A program made the translations under genes and the position numbers. The notes beneath the pieces are model-generated. The model searched no databases, was not told the DNA's origin, and worked only from the letters and a program-made list of their open reading frames with translations. Positions 7,190 to 16,060 of a stretch of DNA of 23,040 nucleotides are shown piece by piece. This stretch comes from JBBRFH01 sp038224615. GTDB lineage: Bacteria; Planctomycetota; Phycisphaerae; Tepidisphaerales; Tepidisphaeraceae. The stretch spans positions 1 through 23,040 of the forward strand of contig JBBRFH010000012.1 of assembly GCA_038224615.1 (NCBI GenBank), given 5' to 3'. Numbering within the stretch: the first letter of the stretch is position 1; every line of letters begins with the position of its first letter.

Positions 7190-7798
7190 TTACTTAAGCA
7201 GATCGGACACGTTGAGAGAACCGACAACCACGTCGCCGAGCACCACTTCGATTGCGTCCCCCCGGACGAAGCGCCGGGCGCATGCATAACGGGGTTCCGG
7301 AGCAACATTGTCAGGCAACGTCAGGACGTCAATCGAACGATTCTCCAAATCGATGATCCAGTATTGCGGAATCCCGGCACGCGCATAGCTCCGCAACTTG
7401 ATCCCGCGATCCCGTCCGATCGTGGTATCGGCAACTTCGATCACAATGGCCGTTTCAGCAGGCCCGGGGTGCCGATCGGGGTAATCATCCAGCGTACCGC
7501 GAACGACGGTGACGTCGGGTTCGGGTTCACCGTCAAATAGCGTGATTGGCTCCTGAATCTGGCAGTGCCATGCTTCGGTAGCCATCCCTTGCAGCACGTC
7601 AAAAACCGCGCGCGTAACCCGGCGATGTAGTGGCTTCTTTGGCATGCGAAAGACCAACACCCCTTCAATTAGCTCTACGGGATCATCGTCCGTCAGCACA
7701 GCAATCCGAATCATCTCGTGATACTGCTCCACTGAGAGTGGAAACACCGCCTCCGTCGAGTACACAGGTTGAACTTTAGTGGGCGCAGTGATGGACAT
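7190..7798 (-). CDS. Uma2 family protein (PD-(D/E)XK nuclease fold, former DUF820)
   Basis: This is a 202-residue protein starting at ATG 7798 (MSITAPTKV). Features are an N-terminal YHEMIRIAVL...VELIEGVLVFRMPKKPLH segment, EPEPDVTVVRG and the strongly conserved IEVADTTIGRDRGIKL followed by YARAGIPQYWIIDL. The acidic residues of PDV and EVAD and the Lys of GIKL are the expected PD-(D/E)XK catalytic positions. Uma2 genes are greatly expanded in cyanobacteria and planctomycetes, and no cellular role is firmly established. It has no partner gene here; the neighbours are galK (convergent) and trpD (divergent, 48 bp between starts). The length is normal and all core motifs look intact. Confidence 0.9.
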   Translation of the reverse strand: MSITAPTKVQPVYSTEAVFPLSVEQYHEMIRIAVLTDDDPVELIEGVLVFRMPKKPLHRRVTRAVFDVLQGMATEAWHCQIQEPITLFDGEPEPDVTVVRGTLDDYPDRHPGPAETAIVIEVADTTIGRDRGIKLRSYARAGIPQYWIIDLENRSIDVLTLPDNVAPEPRYACARRFVRGDAIEVVLGDVVVGSLNVSDLLK

Positions 7799-7818
7799 GG
7801 CTTGGTGTCTAGTGTGCC

Positions 7819-7828
7819 GCAGTATAGC
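7819..7828 (-). promoter_or_regulatory. Candidate -10 region in the Uma2/trpD gap
   Basis: The minus strand reads GCTATACTGC, with TATACT ending 22 nt before the Uma2 ATG. The same 10-mer precedes the lipoprotein gene. The site is partly symmetrical, so the plus strand also offers TATAGC (7823-7828), which lies 18 nt before the trpD ATG. No good -35 box is visible for either direction. Confidence 0.35.
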
Positions 7829-7846
7829 ATCTCTGATCCCTAGCGC

Positions 7847-8851
<1,005 letters not shown>

Positions 8852-8873
8852 TCGGCGTGCGGACGGCGGGTCG

Positions 8874-10808
8874 ATGAAGCCGCCAGCCGCCGCCGATCGC
8901 AGCGAGGGTCATTTCGTCTTGGAAGCAACCGGCCCGCAACCTTCGATCGCCTCTGTGTCGCCTGCCACGCCGGTGAACGCGCCGCCGCACCGCGACTGGC
9001 TCGACGCGCCGGCCACCCCGTTCACGCGCTGGCTGGAGAAGTACCGGTTCGTATTCCTCGCCGCGATGACGCTGTTCGTACTGGTGCAGTTCAACGGGCA
9101 ATGGCGGATCGGGCTCGACTCCTCCCTTTATCGCGGCGTCGCCGAGAACCTCTGGCAGGGTAAGGGCTACACCTTCGCCGGGCGTCCGCAAACCCTGGTC
9201 TATCCGGGGCTTCCGGTCCTGTTGTCGCTGTCGCATAAGCTCACCGCCAGCAACTCGATCGTGCCCCTGCTGGTGCTGCTGAACGCACTGACCGTCGGAA
9301 CGATCATCGGTGTGTATCACTTGATCCGGCTTCGCTACCCGCTCTGGATCGCGGTCGTCGTGATGTGCGGCGTCGGGCTTAACTCGCGCTTCATGCAGCA
9401 GGCCCAGGAGGTCATGACCGACGCGCCGTTCCTCTTCGGCTGCGTGATGGCGATGCTGGGGTGGGAACTGCTGGCGATCATGAAGACGCGCCAGCGGATC
9501 GGCGCCGCGATCGGATTGCTGCTTGTCGGCCTGTTCATCGCCGCCACGATGCGGCCGACGTTCTGGGTGCTGGCGCTGGCGTGGGGGCTGGTCATCGCCT
9601 GGGGCGCGATTCGTCATCGCGACCGCCGCTGCTGGATCGGGCTGGCGGCGCTGGCACTGGTGCTCGGCGCATTCGCCGTCTGCGACCCGCGTGTGCGCGG
9701 CCTGAATATCCTCAAAGGCGGCTACGAACAGCAGTTCCTGCAGAGTTTTGCGGCGATCACTGACAAGGTCGTTCAGACCGCGCCCCGGCTCTTCGGTCGC
9801 GAAATCCCCGAGGCGTTTTTCAACGAGTCGCTGTGGTATTTCGGCCTGCCGATGTGTCTGCTGATTCTCGGTGGCTGCGTGCTGGTCGCCCGCCGCCAGC
9901 CGTTGTGGGGATTGCAGGTCTTCATCCTCACTGGCGTGATGCTGATGATGAGCGATGTCCCCCGGTATTACCTGATGGTGTTGCCGACGCTTTGGCTCGG
10001 CTACGTGCTGGCGCTGCTGTGGGCGACGCAACGGCTTCCGCTGTGGGCCCGGGATTGGACCCTTTTCACCCTGTTCGGGCTTGCCAATTTCATCAACATC
10101 GCGATCAGCCTCTCGCTGTTTCGCGAGCAGCACTTCGGGCAGTTCCTGCAGACGTATCGGGACGGTGCGTACCTGCCGATGATCGACTTCGCGAAGGTCA
10201 TCAACGCGCGGTTGAAGCCCGACGAGACGGCGATCGGCCCGTACGGGCAGATACTCAGCTATCTCAGCGGCCGACAGGTCCTCAATGGCAAGTTGCTGGG
10301 GTTCGAGACGCAGCCGATCTCCAAGTACCCGCGGCTCATCGCCGCCGCCAAGCCGACCTACGTGATCGGGCCGGACTCGGCGTACGAAGCCAAGGACCCG
10401 AGCCTCCGCAGTATGCTCCGCCGGGGCATCGTCACCCCGGGGAAACTCGTCACTCAGACCAAGACCTTCTGGCTCGCCCAGGCGACGGTTGTTGTGCCCG
10501 CGAGCGATTGGCGAAAGCTGCCCACCGCCCCCATGCGCCCGACCGCCGACCGCCCGGAGCGACGCGCGGTTTCGCCCGAGGAGCAGGCCCAGCGCGAACT
10601 AAAAGCCAAGCGGTTGCGCAAGCAGATCAAGGCCGAGCGGGAGGAGCGCCGCGCATACAACGAGCGCAAGGCACGTAAGTTGCGCCGCCAGCAGCAACAG
10701 GCACCCCCCGCCACGCAGCCGGCGGGATCGGCGGTGCCGATTATCGGCTTGCCGCTGAGCGAACTCGGACGCGTGGCGTTCTTTGCGTCCCCCGACCGTT
10801 CTCAATAG
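8874..10808 (+). CDS. Multi-pass membrane GT-C-like glycosyltransferase with charged C-terminal tail
   Basis: This is a 644-residue inner-membrane protein. After a cytoplasmic N-terminus (1-57) come about ten hydrophobic segments between 58 and 415. The first loop carries GLDSSLYRGVAENL, with Asp82 at the position of the conserved GT-C acidic residue. QEVMTDAPF (179-187) resembles the second acidic loop motif, and VPRYYLMVLP (362-371) the later Arg-Tyr motif of ArnT/PMT-type enzymes. Such enzymes transfer a sugar from a polyprenyl phosphate donor on the outer face of the membrane. Residues 430-545 look like a soluble domain. Residues 565-606 form a very Lys/Arg/Glu-rich helical stretch, followed by a Pro/Ala/Gln linker, unusual for this group. 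Substrate and acceptor are unknown. A weak GGCGGG stands before ATG 8874. Confidence 0.75.
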   Translation: MKPPAAADRSEGHFVLEATGPQPSIASVSPATPVNAPPHRDWLDAPATPFTRWLEKYRFVFLAAMTLFVLVQFNGQWRIGLDSSLYRGVAENLWQGKGYTFAGRPQTLVYPGLPVLLSLSHKLTASNSIVPLLVLLNALTVGTIIGVYHLIRLRYPLWIAVVVMCGVGLNSRFMQQAQEVMTDAPFLFGCVMAMLGWELLAIMKTRQRIGAAIGLLLVGLFIAATMRPTFWVLALAWGLVIAWGAIRHRDRRCWIGLAALALVLGAFAVCDPRVRGLNILKGGYEQQFLQSFAAITDKVVQTAPRLFGREIPEAFFNESLWYFGLPMCLLILGGCVLVARRQPLWGLQVFILTGVMLMMSDVPRYYLMVLPTLWLGYVLALLWATQRLPLWARDWTLFTLFGLANFINIAISLSLFREQHFGQFLQTYRDGAYLPMIDFAKVINARLKPDETAIGPYGQILSYLSGRQVLNGKLLGFETQPISKYPRLIAAAKPTYVIGPDSAYEAKDPSLRSMLRRGIVTPGKLVTQTKTFWLAQATVVVPASDWRKLPTAPMRPTADRPERRAVSPEEQAQRELKAKRLRKQIKAEREERRAYNERKARKLRRQQQQAPPATQPAGSAVPIIGLPLSELGRVAFFASPDRSQ

Positions 10809-10817
10809 GATGCCGCG

Positions 10818-11663
10818 ATGCACTTGCGACCGGGAATCCCGCTCCTGAGCGAGGTCGACGCCCTGATGCGTGACCCCCTCTATGCCGAGCACACGACGTA
10901 CAACCAGCAGTTCCTCGTCCGCCATGGCAAGGCGCTCGAGGGCTACGGCAAACTTTGGGGCCAGGATCCGTTCAAGCTCTGGTCGCGCCGGTGGGAATAC
11001 CCCTTCGAGGTCCAGAAGGTCGTCTCCTACTGCCAAGCCAATCGCGACCGCCCGCTCAAGATGCTGGACGGCGGGTCGGGGGTCACTTACGTCCCGTATC
11101 TGCTTGTCGAACGGTTCCCCAACCTCGAAGTCATCTGCTGCGACACCAACACGTCGTACGCGCCGATGTTCGAGACCATCAACAAGACCATCGGCCATAG
11201 CCGTGTGACGTTCCAGGAGGCGATGCTCCAGAAGCTCCCGTACGAAACGGGGACACTGGACATCCTCTGCTGTATCTCGGTGCTCGAGCACACCGACAAC
11301 TACGCCCAGATCGTCAGTGAATTCGCCCGTGTCCTGCGCCCGGGTGGGCTGCTGGTGCTGACGTTCGACCTGTCGCTGGACGGCAAGTTCCGCCTGGACA
11401 AGCCGACTGCCGCCGACCTGCTCAACGGGGTCGTTTCGCAGTTCGACGTGCAGGAAGCGCTCGAGCCGATCAAGGAACTGGATCGGATGAGCGACACCAA
11501 CGCCGTGCTCAGCACCGACGCCGTCAAGCGGACTCAACCCGACTTGCTCCCGTGGCGGTTCCCGGTGCTCAAGGGTGTGAAAGACCTGATCGAAGGCCAC
11601 GGCTGGACCGGTGGATTCCGCAGCAAGTCGGTGTTCTGCCTAAGCGCCATCCGCAAAGGCTGA
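10818..11663 (+). CDS. SAM-dependent methyltransferase (class I)
   Basis: This is a 281-residue cytoplasmic protein. Motif I is LDGGSGVT (83-90), followed by an acidic residue at Asp109 (VICCDTNT), the DILCCISVLEHT segment typical of Methyltransf_11-type enzymes, and LRPGGLLVLTFD. The N-terminal 60 residues, including LWSRRWEYPF, are probably an acceptor-specifying cap. AGGAT precedes the ATG at 10818, 9 nt after the preceding stop codon. Position between two GT-C-like genes suggests it methylates a sugar or glycan intermediate. This is inference from context, and a small-molecule or lipid acceptor is also possible. Confidence 0.85.
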   Translation: MHLRPGIPLLSEVDALMRDPLYAEHTTYNQQFLVRHGKALEGYGKLWGQDPFKLWSRRWEYPFEVQKVVSYCQANRDRPLKMLDGGSGVTYVPYLLVERFPNLEVICCDTNTSYAPMFETINKTIGHSRVTFQEAMLQKLPYETGTLDILCCISVLEHTDNYAQIVSEFARVLRPGGLLVLTFDLSLDGKFRLDKPTAADLLNGVVSQFDVQEALEPIKELDRMSDTNAVLSTDAVKRTQPDLLPWRFPVLKGVKDLIEGHGWTGGFRSKSVFCLSAIRKG

Positions 11664-11684
11664 GGCCGCAAGAGCTAAGGCGAT

Positions 11685-13655
11685 ATGCCCGAATCCGTCA
11701 GTGCGATAGAAGCCGCAGCCGTCCTGCCGGTCGAGCCTGATCCGCTCGCCGTGCCTCTCCACGACCGCCGAAAGGTGCGGCTGTGGGGTTGGACCGTCAC
11801 GCTCGTGCTGCTCGGGGCCTACCTCCTGCTGCAAAACCCGTACTGGGTGCCCGGCGGAGACAGCGACTTCTACGTCTCCATCGCCCGAACGTTGGCGCTG
11901 GAGGGCAAGTACACCTACAACGGCCTGCCGGTCGCCATCAGTCCGCCCGGTTGGCCTTGGGTGCTGGCAATGGTGATGAAGGTCAGCCCGACCTTCCTGG
12001 CGATGAAACTCGTGACCATGACGTGCATGCTCACGTCGCTGGTGATCGGCTACTTCATTGCCCTCCGCTTCGTCAAACCCAGCGCCGCCGGCGTGTCGAT
12101 CCTGCTCGCCGGGCTGCTGATGCCGGTTTACTCGCTCACTTACTTTCTTCACAGCGAGGGCCTCTACTGCCTCCTCGCGGCTTGGGCGTTGTTGATCAGC
12201 CTTCGCGTCCGCGAGTCACGGGCCTTGCTGATCGAGAAGCTCGTCCTCGTGCTGCTGTGCATTGCGCTCCCGATGATCCGCTGGGCCGGCGTCTTTCAGG
12301 TGCTGCCGATCGCGGCAGTGCTGATGAGCGGCCGCGGATGGCGCGACGCCTGGCGACGCGGGCCGCGCGCTTGGATCCGGTACGTTGCCATTCGCCGCAA
12401 CGGCATCCTGGCGCTGCTGTGCCTGCTCGCGATCGTCGCCACCTGGCAGGCGACGCGCAAGTCGCTGGAACTGACCGCCGAACAACTCGAATCCCTGCGC
12501 CGGAACGGCGGGACTTCGACGATGGACCCCGAGCAGGAAGAGCCGCCCACCGAAGTCGCCCCCGTCCCCACGATGCCGCAGGGCAAGTCGGGCAAGGTGA
12601 CGGTCCTCGAAGAATACACCCAACGCTTCCTTCGCGCCGGCAAATGGTTCTCCTGGCTGCTCTGGCAACCTGCCCGATTCGCGTCGGTGAGCAAGCTTAC
12701 AGACAACCTCGTCACCGTCGCGGGGTGGGTTGTGATCCTGATGCTGGGCGCGCTCGCAGCGCTCGCGGTCGTCCAGCGCCGCGAGTGGCTTTGGGTGTCG
12801 CTGGCGCTGTACTGCGGCGGGCTGTGCATGAACTGGCCGAACCCCAACTCGCGCTACTTCGTCCCCGTTGCGCCGCTGATCATCCTCGGGCTGTTCGTCT
12901 TGCTGTACGAAGCCGCCCGCCGATACCCGGCGAAGAGTTTTGACGGCTGGAAGTGGCTCCGCCGCGCCCTGGTTTACTCGATCCTGCTGTGCAACCTGAC
13001 GATGTACGGCGTGGATGTGATCGTCATGCGGTCGAGCCGGTTTTACGAGACCTTCGAAGCCGGGCAGCACAAGGACCTGGTCAACATCGCGCATTACCTG
13101 GTGAATCTGCCCCCGCTCGTCGAAGGCGACGCCGCGACACAGCCCGCGCGGCGCGCGATCAACCCGAGCAGCCTGCCGTCGCCGACCACGTCGCAGAGCA
13201 CACCGGTGCTGGCGCTGCGTCGCCCGACCGACGGGCGGATCATGATCAACGAGCGTTACGACAACCTCGGCCGAGTCCGATTCAGCAAGGCGGGAATGCG
13301 GGCGATGGTGCTGCTGACAGACATCGACATCAAGCCGTTGGACCCTGGCCTGTCCAAGAACGTCGCCCCGCTCGATCCCACCACCACGGGCAACGGCAAG
13401 CCGTGGCCGGGCTCGCTCCTGCGCTTCGTCAAGGGACGCGGCACGCGCTTCCTGCTCATGCAGGAACCGGCGATCCCCTGGCGCGTCTGGCACTTCCGCC
13501 TCCCCATGGACTGGCACAACCAACTGACCAAGACGCCCGGCCTTCCGCCGAGCGGTGGGTGGAAGGTCTACTATTACGACTGGCAGACCAACAACCTGTA
13601 CGAACTGCCCGTGCCCAACGTCGACAATTGGCCCACCCGCGTTCCGGGCATGTGA
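11685..13655 (+). CDS. Second multi-pass membrane GT-C-like glycosyltransferase
   Basis: This 656-residue membrane protein is built like the first GT-C gene in this cluster. A short cytoplasmic N-terminus (1-31) leads to TM1 and a loop with GGDSDFYVSIARTL (57-70), whose Asp59/Asp61 match GLDSSLY of the neighbour. SEGLY (157-161) supplies the second acidic loop, and NSRYFVPVAPLI (388-399) corresponds to the later Arg-Tyr motif. A polar insert at 255-315 separates two membrane blocks. Residues from about 440 to 656 form a non-membrane domain, likely periplasmic, rich in Pro, Thr and Trp and ending in GGWKVYYYDWQTNNLYELP. AAGG stands before ATG 11685. The polyprenyl-phosphate donor and the acceptor are not identifiable. 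Confidence 0.72.
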   Translation: MPESVSAIEAAAVLPVEPDPLAVPLHDRRKVRLWGWTVTLVLLGAYLLLQNPYWVPGGDSDFYVSIARTLALEGKYTYNGLPVAISPPGWPWVLAMVMKVSPTFLAMKLVTMTCMLTSLVIGYFIALRFVKPSAAGVSILLAGLLMPVYSLTYFLHSEGLYCLLAAWALLISLRVRESRALLIEKLVLVLLCIALPMIRWAGVFQVLPIAAVLMSGRGWRDAWRRGPRAWIRYVAIRRNGILALLCLLAIVATWQATRKSLELTAEQLESLRRNGGTSTMDPEQEEPPTEVAPVPTMPQGKSGKVTVLEEYTQRFLRAGKWFSWLLWQPARFASVSKLTDNLVTVAGWVVILMLGALAALAVVQRREWLWVSLALYCGGLCMNWPNPNSRYFVPVAPLIILGLFVLLYEAARRYPAKSFDGWKWLRRALVYSILLCNLTMYGVDVIVMRSSRFYETFEAGQHKDLVNIAHYLVNLPPLVEGDAATQPARRAINPSSLPSPTTSQSTPVLALRRPTDGRIMINERYDNLGRVRFSKAGMRAMVLLTDIDIKPLDPGLSKNVAPLDPTTTGNGKPWPGSLLRFVKGRGTRFLLMQEPAIPWRVWHFRLPMDWHNQLTKTPGLPPSGGWKVYYYDWQTNNLYELPVPNVDNWPTRVPGM

Positions 13656-13672
13656 CGTGATTGGCGACTGCC

Positions 13673-13690
13673 GATTTGCGATTTGCGATT
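13673..13690. repeat. GATTTGC tandem repeat before the GT9 gene
   Basis: GATTTGC occurs at 13673-13679 and 13680-13686, followed by GATT. It sits in the 48-bp gap between the second GT-C gene and the GT9 gene, preceded by the related TTGGCGACTGCC. Runs of this kind (GATTTGC, GATTGCC) are common dispersed sequences between planctomycete genes, as far as I recall. TATACA follows at 13693-13698, 5 nt before the GT9 ATG. Confidence 0.5.
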
Positions 13691-13703
13691 GATATACACG
13701 CCC

Positions 13704-14798
13704 ATGTCCGATGATCCCGCGCTCAACATCGCCGACTGGCACCCGCCGGGGACGATCGTGATCCCGATCGTTGCCGGGATCGGCAACGCGCTGATGGCCG
13801 AGCCGATGGTGCGGCAACTGCATGCCGCAAGGCCCGATTTGCACATGGTCGTCAACGCGATGATCGACCCGATGGGCGAACCGTTCCGCCGAATCGGGCG
13901 CGTCATCGTCAACGTCACGGGCAAGGGCCTTAAGAAGATGCTGGCGACGACCCTGGCCACGCGCCGGATGCGGACCAAGGCGTATGTCGTGCCGTTTCCA
14001 TCCAATCGCTGGGAGTACAACCTCCTCGCCGCCGCCAGCGGGAGCGAAAACGTCGTCATGCACGGCTATCCGGTCCGCGCGTTCGGCGCGCGGCTCTCGG
14101 GGGCGAATCGCGTGGTCGCCGAGCGTGGAATCCATGACGTCGCCCAGAATCTGCGGCTGCTCCAGGCGATGCACCTGGCGCCGGATTTCACGATGGCGCC
14201 GCGTTTCTTAGTCAGCGAAACCGAACGCGCCGGCGCGATCACACTGCTCGACCGCGCCAAGGTCGATAGGCCGTTCGTCGTGGTACACGCGGGCAGCGCC
14301 AGGACGATCCTCGCCGCGGCCAAGCGTTGGCCGACGGAGAAATACGCCGAGCTGGTGCAGGCGATCGTTCGCGAGACCGGCCACAGCGTCGTCATCGTCG
14401 AAGGCCCGGACGAAGCCGGCGTCAGCGAGACAATTCTCAGCCACTGCACGGACAAGGCTCGACTTCATTCGATCCCCCTCAAAGGCAGACTCGGCGACTC
14501 CGCCGCCGTCCTGGAACAAGCGGCGTTCTACTGCGGCACCGACAGCGGCCTGGCGCACCTGTCGGCGGCCGTCGGGAAGCGGGCGATCACGCTCTTCGGC
14601 CCGGCTGACCCCGAGCGCGTCTGCCCGTTCGGCAATCGTGACCTCGTCATCCAACCGCCGGGGATCGAGCGCGTCCCGTTCCTGTATCCGTGGGAAGCGA
14701 CCAAGCCGAAACTTCGAGCGCAAGACGTCGACCTCATCAAGCGAATCACGGTCGAGCAGGTGATGGAAAAAGTCCGCCTGCTCAGGAGCGCCCCATGA
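13704..14798 (+). CDS. Glycosyltransferase family 9 (heptosyltransferase-like)
   Basis: This is a 364-residue cytoplasmic GT-B enzyme. The N-terminal strand and loop read GTIVIPIVAGIGNALMAEP (16-34), and the C-terminal donor-binding region has FVVVHAGSA and FYCGTDSGLAHLSAAVGK...ITLFGPADPERV, typical of ADP-heptose:LPS heptosyltransferases. At the position of the heptosyltransferase catalytic Asp (GD in the glycine loop) this protein has Asn28 (GN), so its base or its chemistry may differ. I use ATG 13704; the in-frame TTG at 13683 lies inside a repeat. There is no Shine-Dalgarno site and a TATACA box lies 5 nt upstream. It ends in ATGA overlapping a possible next start. It presumably adds a sugar to a membrane-bound glycan acceptor. 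Confidence 0.82.
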   Translation: MSDDPALNIADWHPPGTIVIPIVAGIGNALMAEPMVRQLHAARPDLHMVVNAMIDPMGEPFRRIGRVIVNVTGKGLKKMLATTLATRRMRTKAYVVPFPSNRWEYNLLAAASGSENVVMHGYPVRAFGARLSGANRVVAERGIHDVAQNLRLLQAMHLAPDFTMAPRFLVSETERAGAITLLDRAKVDRPFVVVHAGSARTILAAAKRWPTEKYAELVQAIVRETGHSVVIVEGPDEAGVSETILSHCTDKARLHSIPLKGRLGDSAAVLEQAAFYCGTDSGLAHLSAAVGKRAITLFGPADPERVCPFGNRDLVIQPPGIERVPFLYPWEATKPKLRAQDVDLIKRITVEQVMEKVRLLRSAP

Positions 14799-14869
14799 CC
14801 GAATCCGCTTCAGGCTCGTCCCCCGAAGGCGAAGGCTGGGTGGGCACCCCGTGTCGAACCGGCAAGCCC

Positions 14870-15020
14870 TGTCATCCTGAGCGCCAGCGAAGGATCTTCT
14901 CGCCGGTGCCAAGGCGTGAGCGGCCCGCGCATCCGAGCGTGAGCTTGTCCACTTGCGCCCCCGCGTCGACAGCGCACCACGACACCGCCAGCAGATCCTT
15001 CGCTAACGCTCAGGATGACA
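14870..15020. repeat. 151-bp element with 28-bp terminal inverted repeats
   Basis: The left end (14870-14897) starts TGTCATCCTGAGCG and ends AGCGAAGGATCT. The right end (14993-15020) is its reverse complement with only 2 mismatches in 28 bp. The 95-bp interior shows no coding signal. Read as protein, the ends give the familiar spurious peptides CHPER and SFANAQDD seen in many bacterial genomes, indicating a widely dispersed repeat. It occupies most of the 250-bp gap between the GT9 stop codon and the GTG of the flippase-like gene. A related, more degenerate pair lies at 16165-16192/16233-16260. No transposase is present, so it is MITE-like if mobile. Confidence 0.8.
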
Positions 15021-15048
15021 CCGTTGGTCTCCGTGCAAGGTTCTCGCG

Positions 15049-16023
15049 GTGACGCAGGACATCACTGACATCACCCACTTCCCCCCCACCGCGCCAAAGC
15101 CGCGACGCAAGCGGTTGTTCGGGATCGCCAAGGCGGTCCTGCTGGTGCTCGTCTTCGCGCTCGTCGGCTACGCGGTGTATCGCCAGTGGAAGCTGATCGA
15201 TTTCTCCACGGTCACCATTCGCCCAATCCCGCTTCTGCTGTCGTTCGTGGCACTCGTCGCCGTTTCGACGGTGCAGATGATCAGTTACCGCACGCTGCTC
15301 GGCGCTTACGCTCACGCCCCGCGGTGGCTCGACATGCTCGCCGTCGCGTGGGTGCCGCCGCTGGGGAAGTACGTGCCGGGCAAGGTCGCGGCGCTGCTGG
15401 CAGCGATGTCGATGTTGCGGCGGTTTGCGATCCCCATGGGAGTCGCGGTCGCGGTCGTGCTGGTGCTCGACGGGCTTGCCGTCATCGCGGGGTTGATCAC
15501 CGGCGCCCCGCTGCTGTTCTGGGAACCGGTCCGCCGCGCCGCGCCCTGGGCGTGGGTGGTCTGCATCCCCGTCGTCGTCGGCGGGATCGTCGCGCTCTAC
15601 CCGGCGATCTTCGGCCGGCTTATCAACGTCGCGCTGCGCAAGCTCAAGAAAGAGCCGCTGCCCAGGATGCCGCCGGTGTCGGAGTACCTGATCCCGGTCG
15701 CCTGCGCGTTCGCACAGTGGGTCTTCGCAGGACTGTCGCTGATGTGGATCGTCCAAGCCGTCACCGGCGACCCGCACTACGCGCAGTTGCCGCTGTTCAT
15801 CTCGTTTGCGGCGTTGTCACAGACGATCGGCTACCTCGCACTGTTCGCGCCCGGCGGCATCGGGGTGCGTGAGGCGATCCTGCTCGCCGGCCTGCAACCG
15901 GTCGTCGGCCCGCTGGTCGCGATCATCGTCCCGATCCGCGCGATCGCGCAAATCGCCGTCGATCTGACGCTCGCGCTGCTCGGCCTGCTCCTCCTCCGTC
16001 GACGCCGCCGTCCGTCCATCTGA
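15049..16023 (+). CDS. Flippase-like / LPG synthase TM-region membrane protein
   Basis: This 324-residue protein has about eight hydrophobic segments after a basic N-terminus (PKPRRKRLFG). VPPLGKYVPGKVAAL (102-116) and FAPGGIGVREAIL (about 266-278) are hallmark segments of the LPG_synthase_TM (UPF0104, AglD-type) family. Members either flip lipid-linked substrates or are fused to aminoacyl-lipid synthases; the catalytic synthase domain is absent here, so a transport or flippase role fits better. The start is GTG 15049 with AAGG about 8 nt upstream, directly behind the 151-bp repeat. The C-terminus is very basic (LLRRRRRPSI). In this cluster it could move a polyprenyl-linked sugar to the outer face. 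Confidence 0.82.
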   Translation: MTQDITDITHFPPTAPKPRRKRLFGIAKAVLLVLVFALVGYAVYRQWKLIDFSTVTIRPIPLLLSFVALVAVSTVQMISYRTLLGAYAHAPRWLDMLAVAWVPPLGKYVPGKVAALLAAMSMLRRFAIPMGVAVAVVLVLDGLAVIAGLITGAPLLFWEPVRRAAPWAWVVCIPVVVGGIVALYPAIFGRLINVALRKLKKEPLPRMPPVSEYLIPVACAFAQWVFAGLSLMWIVQAVTGDPHYAQLPLFISFAALSQTIGYLALFAPGGIGVREAILLAGLQPVVGPLVAIIVPIRAIAQIAVDLTLALLGLLLLRRRRRPSI

Positions 16024-16060
16024 GCAGCGGTCGCGCGCCGACGTGCTGGCGTGGAAACCG

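Noticed and set aside
7190..7798. Uma2 protein considered as part of a defence or mobile system
   Set aside because: No toxin, antitoxin, transposase or restriction-type partner is adjacent, and this family occurs in many lone copies in planctomycete genomes.
12216..14174. Minus-strand open frame of 652 codons across the second GT-C and GT9 genes
   Set aside because: It runs opposite two recognisable plus-strand proteins and encodes a His/Arg/Asp/Gln-rich sequence with no domain, and it reads through the GATTTGC repeat as SQIANRQSPI, a typical repeat artefact.
14795..15052. 85-codon frame starting at the ATGA overlap with GT9
   Set aside because: Most of it is translation of the inverted-repeat element (CHPER...SFANAQDD), a known kind of spurious peptide. 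Only the start codon arrangement is retained as an observation.
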